This document shows positions 5,739 to 13,076 of a stretch of DNA of 21,713 nt, in pieces. Location of the stretch: the NCBI GenBank assembly GCA_903920835.1, contig CAIXNQ010000062.1:1-21713 (forward strand), written 5' to 3'. Positions within the stretch are counted from its first letter, which is position 1. Every line of letters begins with the position of its first letter. Source of the stretch: an uncultured Bacteroidota bacterium. GTDB taxonomy: Bacteria > Bacteroidota > Bacteroidia > Flavobacteriales > Flavobacteriaceae. The notes beneath the pieces were generated by a model. The model saw nothing but the letters and a program-made list of their open reading frames with translations. It did not search any database and was not told the origin of the DNA. The translations under genes were made by a program, and so were the position numbers.

Positions 5739-7763
5739 ATGATTAAAAAAATAGCATTGTTTTTTATGCTGTTTTCTGTTTCTTCAATTTGTTTTGGTCA
5801 AGACACTTTGAAGACAATTAAAATAGAAAACAAACAAAAAAGCATCCAAAAATCGATTCGAGTTACTGCCAATAGTGCCGTAATGACCAGCAAAGAATTG
5901 CTAAAAGCAGCATGCTGCAACCTTTCTGAAAGTTTTGACACCAACCCGACTATTGATGTTAATTTTTCTGATGCCTTGACGGGCACTAAACAAATTAAAA
6001 TGCTCGGATTGGCAAGTCCTTATCTATTGATTACTGAAGAAAATATTCCGAGTGTTCGAGGTGCATCGCAGGCTTATGGGCTGTCATTTACTCCAGGCAC
6101 TTGGGTGGAAAGTATCCAGATCACTAAAGGCGCAGGTTCGGTTGTTAATGGCTTTGAAAGCATTTCGGGACAAATTAATACCGAACTAATAAAACCCATC
6201 GGCAACATTCCTTTTTTCTTGAACTTCTATGGTTCTTCAGATTCGAGATTGGAACTCAATACGCATTTCAACAAAATAATTTCTGACAACTGGGCGAGCA
6301 GTCTTTTTGTTCACGGAAATGCCAGAACTATTAAAACCGATATGAATAACGATGGTTTTCTGGACAATCCGTTGGCGAAACAACTTAATATCCTGAACCG
6401 ATGGCAGTACCGAAATGCGGCTTTGGGTTGGGTTGGTTTTGTGAATTTACATTATATGAATGACAAAAAACAATCTGGTCAACTGGATTTCGACCCGAAT
6501 AAAGACCGCCTGAAAACAACGCTTTGGGGTTCAGAAATTGCAACCGAACGTGCCGATATAATGACAAAGTTGGGCTATGTTTTTCCTGATTTACCCTTTC
6601 AAAGCATTGGATTTCAAAATGCCTTTAGTAACCATCGTCAGGAATCTTATTTTGGTTTAAACCAATACAATATTTCGCAACAAAGTATTTTCTCTAATTT
6701 AATTTTCAATTCGATTATCTCGAATACCATGCACAAATTCTCCACCGGAATTAATTTCACTTTAGACCAATATCAAGAATATATTAACGTGCCTTTGCTT
6801 GCGAATAATTACAATCGAATTGACCGAAATGTTGGTTCGTTTTTTGAATATACTTTCGATAATACGGATGATTTTAGTCTGATTGCAGGTGCTAGAATAG
6901 ATATTCATAACCAACTCGGGACTTTTTTCACCCCACGATTACACTTGCGTTATAATCCTTGGCACAATGGAGTGGTTCGATTATCAGCTGGAAGAGGCAA
7001 ACGTGTTGCTTCTATTTTTGCAGAAAATCAGTCGCTTTTGGCATCAAACCGTAACTTTATCATTGAAGGAAATGGTTCAAAAATCTATGGTTTAAATCCA
7101 GAAATAGCTTGGAATTATGGCGGAAGTTTTATGCAAAATTTCACTATACTCGGCAAAAAAACATCTATTGGAATTGATTATTACCGAACCGATTTTCAGC
7201 AACAAGTAGTGGTCGATTTATATCAAAACGCAAATCAAGTGAACTTCTATAATCTACAAGGTACTTCTTTTGCTACGAGTATGCAGCTTGAAGCAAGTTT
7301 CGAAATTACGAATCATATTGAATGGCGACTTGCTTATAAATGGTTTGATGTAAAAACGGATTACACCTCAATTACTGAACAACGACCACTGCAAGCCAAA
7401 GACCGATTGTTCTCAAACTTAAGCGTCGAAACCCACAGAAAAGCCAAAGGTCAACAATGGAAATTCGATTTTACTTACAATTGGATTGGGCAACAAAAAC
7501 TGCCAACAACGACCTCAAATCTTGCTCCAAATCAATTGCCCGATTTTTCTTCAGCTTATTCTCTAATGAATTTGCAGATTACTAAAACATTTTCATCCGT
7601 TTTTGAAGTGTATAGCGGCGTTGAAAATCTCGGAAATTATTCGCAAAGCAAAGCTATTTTAGGTTCAGAAAACCCGTTTGGCACTTCATTTGACGCTTCA
7701 ATTGTCTATGCACCAATATTCGGAAGAATGTATTATGGCGGATTGCGATTCAAAATAAAATAA
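5739..7763 (+). CDS. TonB-dependent outer-membrane receptor, probably for metal (copper-type) uptake
   Basis: 674 aa. Residues 1-21 are a signal peptide ending CFGQ. There is no CarboxypepD-like N-terminal domain. The plug domain covers roughly 45-150 (…SFDTNPTIDVNFSDALTGTKQIKMLGL…, then GAGSVVNGFESISGQINTEL), and a beta-barrel continues to the C-terminal …YYGGLRFKIK with a terminal aromatic-rich strand. A vicinal cysteine pair, Cys59-Cys60 (KAACCNLSES), lies in the early plug. It echoes the CC pairs in the genes on either side, with which it probably forms one operon. TonB-dependent transporters import bound metals or large ligands across the outer membrane. The copper-type substrate is inferred from neighbours only. 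Confidence 0.9.
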   Translation: MIKKIALFFMLFSVSSICFGQDTLKTIKIENKQKSIQKSIRVTANSAVMTSKELLKAACCNLSESFDTNPTIDVNFSDALTGTKQIKMLGLASPYLLITEENIPSVRGASQAYGLSFTPGTWVESIQITKGAGSVVNGFESISGQINTELIKPIGNIPFFLNFYGSSDSRLELNTHFNKIISDNWASSLFVHGNARTIKTDMNNDGFLDNPLAKQLNILNRWQYRNAALGWVGFVNLHYMNDKKQSGQLDFDPNKDRLKTTLWGSEIATERADIMTKLGYVFPDLPFQSIGFQNAFSNHRQESYFGLNQYNISQQSIFSNLIFNSIISNTMHKFSTGINFTLDQYQEYINVPLLANNYNRIDRNVGSFFEYTFDNTDDFSLIAGARIDIHNQLGTFFTPRLHLRYNPWHNGVVRLSAGRGKRVASIFAENQSLLASNRNFIIEGNGSKIYGLNPEIAWNYGGSFMQNFTILGKKTSIGIDYYRTDFQQQVVVDLYQNANQVNFYNLQGTSFATSMQLEASFEITNHIEWRLAYKWFDVKTDYTSITEQRPLQAKDRLFSNLSVETHRKAKGQQWKFDFTYNWIGQQKLPTTTSNLAPNQLPDFSSAYSLMNLQITKTFSSVFEVYSGVENLGNYSQSKAILGSENPFGTSFDASIVYAPIFGRMYYGGLRFKIK

Positions 7764-7802
7764 CTCTTTAAACCCAATTTTTAACAATTAAAATAGTATC
7801 AA

Positions 7803-8147
7803 ATGAAAAATTACATCCTAATTAGCTTTCTATTTATAGGCATATTTAGCAATCAAGCCCAAGAAAAGAAAAACAAAAATGCCAAATATTCTATCGAAGT
7901 CAACGGCAACTGCGAACAATGTCAAAAGCGAATTCAAAAAGCGGCGTATAGTGTTGCAGGCGTAAAAATGGCGTTCTGGAATATCGAAACGCACCAACTC
8001 AACTTGATTTTAAACGAAGAAAAAGCTACGATTACTGACGTTAAAAAAGCTTTGGCAAAAGCAGGTCACGATACTGATACCGAAAAAGCCACCGAAACCG
8101 ACTATAACAACCTTCATTCTTGTTGTAAGTACGAAAGAAACAAATAG
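7803..8147 (+). CDS. Secreted heavy-metal-associated (HMA) domain protein
   Basis: 114 aa: a signal peptide (about 1-19, ending NQA-QE), then one HMA/Atx1-like ferredoxin fold with the metal loop GNCEQC (Cys37, Cys40) followed by QKRIQKAAYSVAGV, and the usual second half with VKKALAKAGHD. The C-terminus adds a vicinal pair, Cys107-Cys108, in HSCCKYER. The CxxC loop binds Cu(I) or similar soft metals in this family. It begins 39 nt after the receptor gene with no terminator between, so it is probably cotranscribed. It probably acts as a periplasmic metal carrier beside the receptor (inference). Confidence 0.9.
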   Translation: MKNYILISFLFIGIFSNQAQEKKNKNAKYSIEVNGNCEQCQKRIQKAAYSVAGVKMAFWNIETHQLNLILNEEKATITDVKKALAKAGHDTDTEKATETDYNNLHSCCKYERNK

Positions 8148-8247
8148 ATTGATGTTGTTTTTGGGTTAAATGTTTACTAATACGTTGTAGATGCCCTAAA
8201 TTATGCCTACTTTCACGCGCTGATTATTTCAACTTAAATCCGAATTA

Positions 8248-8925
8248 ATGGAACCATTTCACTGGACACAATTACTTAATCCCGAGTTCTATATTACGCT
8301 AAAATTAGGCGGAATTCAATGGGGCATCTATATAGTTTTATTTATCGTTTTTGCTGAAACAGGGCTTTTTGCTGGGTTTTTCTTGCCAGGAGACAGTTTG
8401 CTTTTTCTTGCCGGAATATATTGTAGAGACCTAATTCAAAACGTGATCTTTATTGAAAACGATTTTACGAATGTAATGTTGCTATCTTTATTGGTAGCTA
8501 TTTCGGGCGTTTTTGGCAATATGATGGGCTATTGGTTCGGGCAAAAAAGCGGTTATTATCTTTATAAAAAAGAAGACAATATTTTGTTCAAGAAAAGATA
8601 CCTCATTCAGTCTAGAGATTTCTTTGAAAAATATGGTGGAAAAGCCATAATCTATGCTCGTTTTTTGCCTATTCTAAGAACTTTTGCTCCTATTATTGCT
8701 GGGATTGTCACCATGGATAAAAAGAAATTCATGTTCTATAACATTGTGAGCTCGTTTGCTTGGTCTTTTACGCTCATTTTTGCAGGGCATTATCTTTATG
8801 GTGTTTTTCTTGACAAAGGCATCGACCTTAAAAAGCACATCGAATTGATTGTAATTGGAATCATACTCATATCAACTTTTCCTGTATTGATGAAATTTAT
8901 AAAGAAACCAAAGCAGAAAGAATAG
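8248..8925 (+). CDS. DedA/VTT-domain membrane protein
   Basis: 225 aa with about five to six hydrophobic segments. Typical DedA motifs are FAETGLFAGFFLPGDSLLFLAG (about 35-56), a middle GVFGNMMGYWFGQKSG and KYGGKAIIYARFLPILRTFAPIIAGI, with the conserved arginines of the C-terminal half. Family members are inner-membrane proteins, linked in several bacteria to undecaprenyl-phosphate or phospholipid flipping. A weak promoter match lies at 8185-8215 (TTG, N20, TACTTTCA), and a terminator follows at 8986-9020, so it is probably a single-gene unit. ATG 8248 is the natural start. Confidence 0.9.
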   Translation: MEPFHWTQLLNPEFYITLKLGGIQWGIYIVLFIVFAETGLFAGFFLPGDSLLFLAGIYCRDLIQNVIFIENDFTNVMLLSLLVAISGVFGNMMGYWFGQKSGYYLYKKEDNILFKKRYLIQSRDFFEKYGGKAIIYARFLPILRTFAPIIAGIVTMDKKKFMFYNIVSSFAWSFTLIFAGHYLYGVFLDKGIDLKKHIELIVIGIILISTFPVLMKFIKKPKQKE

Positions 8926-8985
8926 TTTCAATTTATGGAATTAAGGTCAATAGATTAGTGTTTTTTGTCCAAATTGTTTGAATAG

Positions 8986-9020
8986 AAATCCCCTTAAATA
9001 TTAAATCTAAGGGGATTTTT
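8986..9020 (+). terminator. Terminator after the DedA gene
   Basis: AAATCCCCTTA (8986-8996) pairs perfectly with TAAGGGGATTT (9008-9018) over an 11-nt loop, followed by TTATTTT. It begins about 60 nt past the stop. Confidence 0.75.
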
Positions 9021-9079
9021 ATTTTAATGAAGATTATAAAAAACCACCAACAAACATTGTTTTTGCCAAAAATCTTCTG

Positions 9080-9243
9080 GAACGCTTCATGCACCCCTGC
9101 ACGAACCGTTCAAGTGCTTCTGAAGACCCACATGCAGGGGTGCATGAAGGGTTCAAGTGTCACTTGATTGCTCCATGCACCCCTGCACGAACCGTTCAAG
9201 TATTACTTGATTGCTCCGCGCAGGGGTGCATGGAGCGATCAAG
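9080..9243. repeat. Two consecutive long hairpins built from shared words
   Basis: Hairpin 1: arms 9080-9101 and 9133-9154, 22 positions with one mismatch, of which 17 bp are perfect (CTTCATGCACCCCTGCA). Hairpin 2: arms 9163-9186 and 9220-9243, 24 positions with one G-T pair. They are separated by 8 nt. The 28-bp word at 9088-9115 recurs identically at 9174-9201 (period 86), and CTTGATTGCTCC occurs at 9163 and 9206. The block is GC-rich for this genome and lies between the convergent DedA and pth genes. It resembles a REP/BIME-like or MITE-like element rather than a simple terminator. Nothing else is coded in 8926-9275. Confidence 0.85.
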
Positions 9244-9275
9244 AAGAAAAAGATAACTAATGAAATTCCAGAAAA

Positions 9276-9899
9276 CTACTTTCCATTATAGGTCGTCATC
9301 GTTATTTCTAAGCCTGACAATCCAAACGATTTAATAATTTCGTGTGCTATTTCATATCTTTCAGGGAGTTTTTGATTTTCCTCTGTTGTCCATTCACCCA
9401 ACACATAATTGATTTGTTGACCTTTTTTGAATTGATCGCTAATTCCGAATCTAAATCTAGGATAATCCGAAGTGTTCAACAGTAGCGATATGTTTTTAAA
9501 ACCGTTATGACCACCATCGCTTCCTTTGCTTCTAATGCGTATTGTGCCAAAAGAAAGGTTCAAATCATCTGCAATGACAAGCAAATTCTGAATCGGAATT
9601 TTTTCTTTTTCAAGCCAATATTTCACTGCTTTGCCGCTGAGATTCATGAACGTATTGGGCTTTAAAAGAAAAAAAGTTCTCCCTTTTGACCTCCATTCTG
9701 CCATTGCGCCAAACTTTTCAGATTGAAAACTTATACTTTCTTTATTCGCAAAATAATCAAGAATTTTGAACCCAATATTGTGTCTTGTATTGGCATATTC
9801 GGCACCAATATTGCCCAGTCCAACAATTAGATATTTATTCATTGCATCAATAGTTTCGTTATTTTCCTTTTTAAATAGTATTTGAATCCAGTTTTTCAT
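9276..9899 (-). CDS. pth: Peptidyl-tRNA hydrolase
   Basis: Releases tRNA from peptidyl-tRNA dropped off the ribosome; cytoplasmic. The core begins MNKYLIVGLGNIGAEYANTRHNIGF, with the catalytic His in NTRHN. It continues with KPNTFMNLSGKAV and IADDLNLSFGTIRIRSKGSDGGHNGFKNI, all diagnostic. I start it at ATG 9897-9899, giving 208 aa with a ~19-aa N-terminal extension (MKNWIQILFKKENN…), because the -7 box at 9904-9911 ends 4 nt before that ATG. The alternative start at 9840-9842 gives the minimal 189-aa enzyme. A still longer frame to 9929 would begin upstream of the promoter and is rejected. It follows rplY, whose terminator lies between them. Confidence 0.93.
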   Translation of the reverse strand: MKNWIQILFKKENNETIDAMNKYLIVGLGNIGAEYANTRHNIGFKILDYFANKESISFQSEKFGAMAEWRSKGRTFFLLKPNTFMNLSGKAVKYWLEKEKIPIQNLLVIADDLNLSFGTIRIRSKGSDGGHNGFKNISLLLNTSDYPRFRFGISDQFKKGQQINYVLGEWTTEENQKLPERYEIAHEIIKSFGLSGLEITMTTYNGK

Positions 9900-9903
9900 T
9901 TTG

Positions 9904-9911
9904 CAAAAGTA
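9904..9911 (-). promoter_or_regulatory. -7 box ending 4 nt before the pth ATG
   Basis: TACTTTTG, then CAAA, then ATG (minus strand). This has the same geometry as the boxes at 5258 and 15101. No TTG at a standard -33 distance. Confidence 0.55.
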
Positions 9912-9941
9912 AAATACTATTGATAGCATTAAAATTTATTG

Positions 9942-9977
9942 CAAAAAAAAAGCACCAGTAGTGAAACTGATGCTTTT
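9942..9977 (-). terminator. Terminator after rplY
   Basis: On the minus strand, AAAAGCA (9977-9971) pairs with TGCTTTT (9954-9948). One mismatch and a further 4 bp follow toward a 6-nt loop, and a run of T continues past the stem (nine T in all counting the arm). It lies 20 nt past the rplY stop and separates it from pth. Confidence 0.75.
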
Positions 9978-9996
9978 GAAAATATTGATTGAAATA

Positions 9997-10605
9997 TTAT
10001 TTCTTTCCTTTTGCAGGAGCTTTTGCTGCTTTTGCTGCTTCTTGCGCTGCCTTCATAGCCGCACGAGAAATTCTTACTTGAGCTACAACAGTATTGTCTG
10101 GGTGCATTAATTTAATATTATCAACAGCAAGTTTGGTAATATATAATTTGTTTCCCATTTCAAGACTTGTAATATCTGCTTCAACAAAGTCTGGAAGGTG
10201 TTTTGGCAAAGCTTTTACTTTAACTCTACGGGTATTCAAACGTAAAACACCACCTGCTAAAACTCCTTTTGAAGTTCCAACAATTTTCACAGGAATTTCC
10301 ATCATGATTTCTTTGTCATCACTCAATTGGAAAAAGTCAATGTGTAAAATTCTTTCAGATACTGGATGCACCTGAATGTCTTGAAGTATCGCATTGAATG
10401 ATTTACCGTTCTCAAGTTCGATCACAACAGTGTGAGCGTTTGGAGTGTAAACCAAGTTTTTAAATGCAATTTCTTCTGCTGAGAAATGTACCGTTTGATT
10501 TCCTCCGTAAATAACGCAAGGAACCAATCCAGCATTACGTAAGGCTTTAGTAGCTACTTTGCCCACGCTTTCTCTTTCTGATCCTTTAATTGTAATCGAT
10601 TTCAT
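9997..10605 (-). CDS. rplY: 50S ribosomal protein bL25, CTC/TL5 form
   Basis: Binds 5S rRNA in the large subunit. At 202 aa it is the two-domain CTC/TL5 type rather than the short E. coli L25. The N-terminal L25 domain (about 1-90) has KGSERESVGKVATKALRNAGLVPCVIYGG and VHPVSERILHIDF. The C-terminal TL5 domain (about 95-182) has EIPVKIVGTSKGVLAGGVL and LPKHLPDFVEADIT. The last ~20 residues are an Ala/Lys-rich tail (AAKAAKAPAKGKK), as seen in other flavobacteria. It lies 80 nt downstream of prs on the same strand, and the pair is probably cotranscribed, ending at the terminator 9942-9977. Confidence 0.96.
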   Translation of the reverse strand: MKSITIKGSERESVGKVATKALRNAGLVPCVIYGGNQTVHFSAEEIAFKNLVYTPNAHTVVIELENGKSFNAILQDIQVHPVSERILHIDFFQLSDDKEIMMEIPVKIVGTSKGVLAGGVLRLNTRRVKVKALPKHLPDFVEADITSLEMGNKLYITKLAVDNIKLMHPDNTVVAQVRISRAAMKAAQEAAKAAKAPAKGKK

Positions 10606-10685
10606 TGTAAAAATATATAGTTAATTATTAAATACTTGGTTTATTGTTGGGTTTGATTTTGAATTTAAATAAAACACCAAACAAT

Positions 10686-11627
10686 TTACATTAAAAATTT
10701 TCCACTAATGGAATTATTGTGTTGAACCATGTGCATTACTTCTGCAAAAAGTGGCGCACAGCTCACTACTTTTATTTTTGTTGAGCTAAAATGCAACGGA
10801 ATTGAATCAGTTACTATTAGTTCGCTCAATTTAGAATCTTCAATTTTTTTATACGCATCACCAGATAATATTGGGTGAGTACATATAGCTCTAACGCTCA
10901 ACGCGCCTTTTTCTATCATCAAGTCGGCTGCTTTTGCAAGCGTTCCTCCTGTGTCAATCATGTCATCAACAAGTATGACATTTTTTCCTTTAACCTCTCC
11001 AATCAATTCCATAGTGCTCACTTGATTGGCAGCTTTTCTTTGTTTGTAACAAATTACCACATCAGATTCTAAAAACTTAGAATAGGCATAAGCTCTCTTT
11101 GAACCGCCCATATCTGGCGAAGCTATCGTTAAATTACTTAAAGCCAAATCTTTTACATAAGGCAAAAAGATTGTAGAAGCAAACAAATGATCTACTGGCT
11201 TTTCAAAGAACCCTTGAATTTGATCTGCATGTAAATCCATGGTCATGATTCGGGTTGCACCAGCAGTTTCTAATAGTTTAGCTACCAACTTCGCTCCTAT
11301 TGGCACTCTTGGTTTGTCTTTTCTATCTTGTCTAGCCCAACCAAAATAAGGAATTACAGCCGTTATATGTCTAGCCGAAGCTCTTTTGGCTGCATCTATC
11401 ATTAAGAGTAATTCCATTAAATTGTCGGCACTCGGAAAAGTGGAACAAACAATAAAAACCCTTAAACCTCGAATAGATTCCTCATAAGATGGTTGAAATT
11501 CACCGTCACTATATTTTGAGAACGTTACTTTACCTAGCGGAACACCATAGTCTTTAGCTATTTGTTCAGCTAGATAGACACTTTGGGAACAAGCAAATAT
11601 TTTTGCTTCTGGTTCTTGATGTGACAT
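10686..11627 (-). CDS. prs: Ribose-phosphate pyrophosphokinase (PRPP synthetase)
   Basis: Makes PRPP from ribose 5-phosphate and ATP for nucleotide, histidine and tryptophan synthesis. At 313 aa it has family length. Visible motifs: the catalytic flexible loop region YFGWARQDRKDKPRVPI, the metal-binding MDLHADQIQGFF, and the PRPP-binding loop VILVDDMIDTGGTL. Start ATG 11625-11627 gives MSHQEPEAKIFACSQS, a normal N-terminus. It leads the prs-rplY unit; a -7 box lies about 51 nt upstream at 11679-11686. No frame or motif anomalies. Confidence 0.97.
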   Translation of the reverse strand: MSHQEPEAKIFACSQSVYLAEQIAKDYGVPLGKVTFSKYSDGEFQPSYEESIRGLRVFIVCSTFPSADNLMELLLMIDAAKRASARHITAVIPYFGWARQDRKDKPRVPIGAKLVAKLLETAGATRIMTMDLHADQIQGFFEKPVDHLFASTIFLPYVKDLALSNLTIASPDMGGSKRAYAYSKFLESDVVICYKQRKAANQVSTMELIGEVKGKNVILVDDMIDTGGTLAKAADLMIEKGALSVRAICTHPILSGDAYKKIEDSKLSELIVTDSIPLHFSSTKIKVVSCAPLFAEVMHMVQHNNSISGKFLM

Positions 11628-11678
11628 TTTAATTTGTTGTTTTGTAGTTAGTTAGTTGTATTTCATTTTATCGAGCTG

Positions 11679-11686
11679 CAAATTTA
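11679..11686 (-). promoter_or_regulatory. -7 box for prs
   Basis: TAAATTTG (minus strand), 51 nt upstream of the ATG. No clear TTG at -33. Confidence 0.45.
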
Positions 11687-11750
11687 GAAATAATATTCAT
11701 TTTTTAACTAAAAAAACAAACTAATTTCTAGCAGATGTTATTTTATTTTT

Positions 11751-11758
11751 TACATTTG
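11751..11758 (+). promoter_or_regulatory. -7 box for tRNA-Leu
   Basis: TACATTTG, about 70 nt upstream of the mature tRNA. No TTG at the expected distance. It predicts a ~65-nt 5' leader containing the hairpin at 11796-11817. Confidence 0.5.
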
Positions 11759-11795
11759 CACGGTGTTTAAAAACGAATAAATTTTGTTTTTTTCG

Positions 11796-11817
11796 TTGAA
11801 ATAGTTCGCTATTTCAA
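11796..11817 (+). other. UUCG-capped hairpin in the pre-tRNA leader
   Basis: TTGAAATAG (11796-11804) and CTATTTCAA (11809-11817) pair perfectly (9 bp) around a TTCG tetraloop, 10 nt before the first tRNA base. No T run follows, so it is not a terminator in the plus direction. Confidence 0.6.
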
Positions 11818-11827
11818 AGTCTGCTAA

Positions 11828-11907
11828 GCCCGGATGGCGGAATTGGTATACGCGCTGGTCTCAAACACCTGTGGGAAACCGTGCCGGTTCGACTCCGGCT
11901 CCGGGTA
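11828..11907 (+). tRNA. tRNA-Leu (anticodon CAA, reads UUG)
   Basis: Acceptor arm GCCCGGA / TCCGGGT with A73; first pair G-U. The D arm holds GCGGAATTGGTATACGC, and the anticodon loop CTCAAAC places CAA at 11862-11864. A long class II variable arm follows (GGGAAACC), then the T arm GCCGG-TTCGACT-CCGGC. CCA is not encoded. The anticodon stem CTGGT / ACCTG has a T-T mismatch at the second pair (11856 with 11870), which I would not expect. A strong terminator follows at 11911-11950. Confidence 0.95.
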
Positions 11908-11910
11908 CTT

Positions 11911-11950
11911 AAAAGGTCAAACTGAATTTTTTTTCAGTTTGACCTTTTTT
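11911..11950. terminator. Strong bidirectional terminator shared by tRNA-Leu and mnmD
   Basis: A perfect 16-bp stem: 11911-11926 (AAAAGGTCAAACTGAA) with 11933-11948, over a 6-T loop. T runs follow in both directions. It ends tRNA-Leu on plus and the DUF4920-cytochrome-mnmD operon on minus (mnmD stop at 11960). Confidence 0.85.
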
Positions 11951-11959
11951 AATTAAGAA

Positions 11960-12622
11960 TTATTCTTTTCTAGCTCTAAACATTTCTCGTTTTCCGGGTG
12001 CGCCTGGAAGTTTCTCAACTGTAAACCCAACTTCAATCATGCTTTTCTTAATGCAACTTCTGGCAGCATAAGTTACTAAAACCCCTTCACTTTTAAGAGA
12101 ATCATACATTTTTTGAAAGATTTCTGTGCTCCACAATTCAGGCTGTACTCTATATCCAAAGGCATCGAAATAAATTAAATTGAATTGGTCTTTGAAATCA
12201 ATAGTTTCAAAAAACTGGTTGCATTTTGTTAAATTAAAGTGTTTGGTAATTTCGATAGGTTTTTCCCACTCTGCTTGGTGTAAATATTCAAAAATAGCTT
12301 GATTGTTACTACTATTTAATTCTGTCACGTAATTCATTTTAATTAGTTCTTCACTGGTTACTGGATATCCTTCTACGCCAGTGTAAGCGATGGTTTGAAC
12401 CAATTTTGGAGCTTCAATTGCAGTGATAAAAGCATTTAACCCTGTTCCGAAACCGATTTCTAAAATAGCAACCGATTGGTTCTCGAACAAAGCCAAACCA
12501 TTTTTAATAAAAACATGATAGGCTTCTTGAATTGCGCCATGCTTTGAATGATAACTTTCGTTCCAGTCAGGCAAATAGATTGATGTGGAGCCGTCGCCCG
12601 TTTTTATTATTTCTCTTTTCAA
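11960..12622 (-). CDS. mnmD: tRNA mnm5s2U34 methyltransferase MnmD (stand-alone)
   Basis: SAM-dependent methylation of the wobble uridine nm5s2U34 to mnm5s2U34. The 220-aa protein corresponds to the methyltransferase half of MnmC and lacks the FAD oxidase half, as in many Bacteroidota. Motifs: ESYHSKHGAIQEAYHVFIKNGL (22-43), the SAM loop LEIGFGTGLN (54-63), IYFDAFGYRVQPELWS (catalytic-loop region with Asp), and a C-terminal LVTYAARSCIKKSMIEVGF followed by PGAPGKREMFRA. It begins 4 nt after the upstream CxxCH gene, so it is the last gene of a three-gene operon ended by 11911-11950. Confidence 0.93.
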   Translation of the reverse strand: MKREIIKTGDGSTSIYLPDWNESYHSKHGAIQEAYHVFIKNGLALFENQSVAILEIGFGTGLNAFITAIEAPKLVQTIAYTGVEGYPVTSEELIKMNYVTELNSSNNQAIFEYLHQAEWEKPIEITKHFNLTKCNQFFETIDFKDQFNLIYFDAFGYRVQPELWSTEIFQKMYDSLKSEGVLVTYAARSCIKKSMIEVGFTVEKLPGAPGKREMFRARKE

Positions 12623-12626
12623 AATT

Positions 12627-13076
12627 TTAAAGAATTATCAGCTTTTTTATTTTAGGAATTGGTCCTCCGCAGGTGCCTTCGTGGCAGGTTATACAAGCAT
12701 TAACGGCTGCATTAAAATTGTCTTTTGCTGTTGATGGATTACTATAAATAAGTTGTTGTGCTTTGATGAATAGCAAAGCATTTTTCTTGAAAAAATCATC
12801 ATTATCTGTTGGGTCAGTGAATTGCGCTTTATGAATATTCAAAAAATAGGAAGGAAACTTACCAATAGTGTCACCTTTAGTTATTCTTTGTTTCAAACGA
12901 TTATTTTCAGCAAACATTTGTTCCATCAAAGCAGCCATTTCCGAGGTTTTATACATTTCAAACTGTTTCGGTTTAGAACAGGTTTTGTTTTCAGGAAAAT
13001 TTGGTACTAATTTCTCATTGTTTTTACAATTAAAAAGCACCAAAGTAAATAAGCAAATTAATAAACTTTTTATCAT
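12627..13076 (-). CDS. Lipoprotein with a C-terminal CxxCH haem-binding motif
   Basis: 149 aa. The N-terminus is a lipoprotein signal with lipobox LFNC (Cys17). Most of the protein is helical-looking and unlike any family I can name: TSEMAALMEQMFAENNRLKQRI (44-65), then a stretch ending FIKAQQLIYSNPSTAKDNFNAAVNACITCHEGTCGGPIPKIKKL. Cys128-x-x-Cys131-His132 is a c-type haem motif, and the helix-plus-CxxCH-at-end layout recalls cytochrome c' -like or small monohaem proteins. A Met or His sixth ligand cannot be assigned. It starts directly after the DUF4920 stop and is followed within 4 nt by mnmD. It is predicted to be membrane-anchored and electron-carrying; that role is inference. Confidence 0.8.
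   Translation of the reverse strand: MIKSLLICLFTLVLFNCKNNEKLVPNFPENKTCSKPKQFEMYKTSEMAALMEQMFAENNRLKQRITKGDTIGKFPSYFLNIHKAQFTDPTDNDDFFKKNALLFIKAQQLIYSNPSTAKDNFNAAVNACITCHEGTCGGPIPKIKKLIIL

Noticed and set aside
9088..9201. Possible CRISPR: identical 28-bp repeat twice
   Set aside because: Only two copies, a 58-nt gap that itself contains the reverse complement of the repeat, and no cas genes. The arms form long hairpins, so it is a palindromic element.
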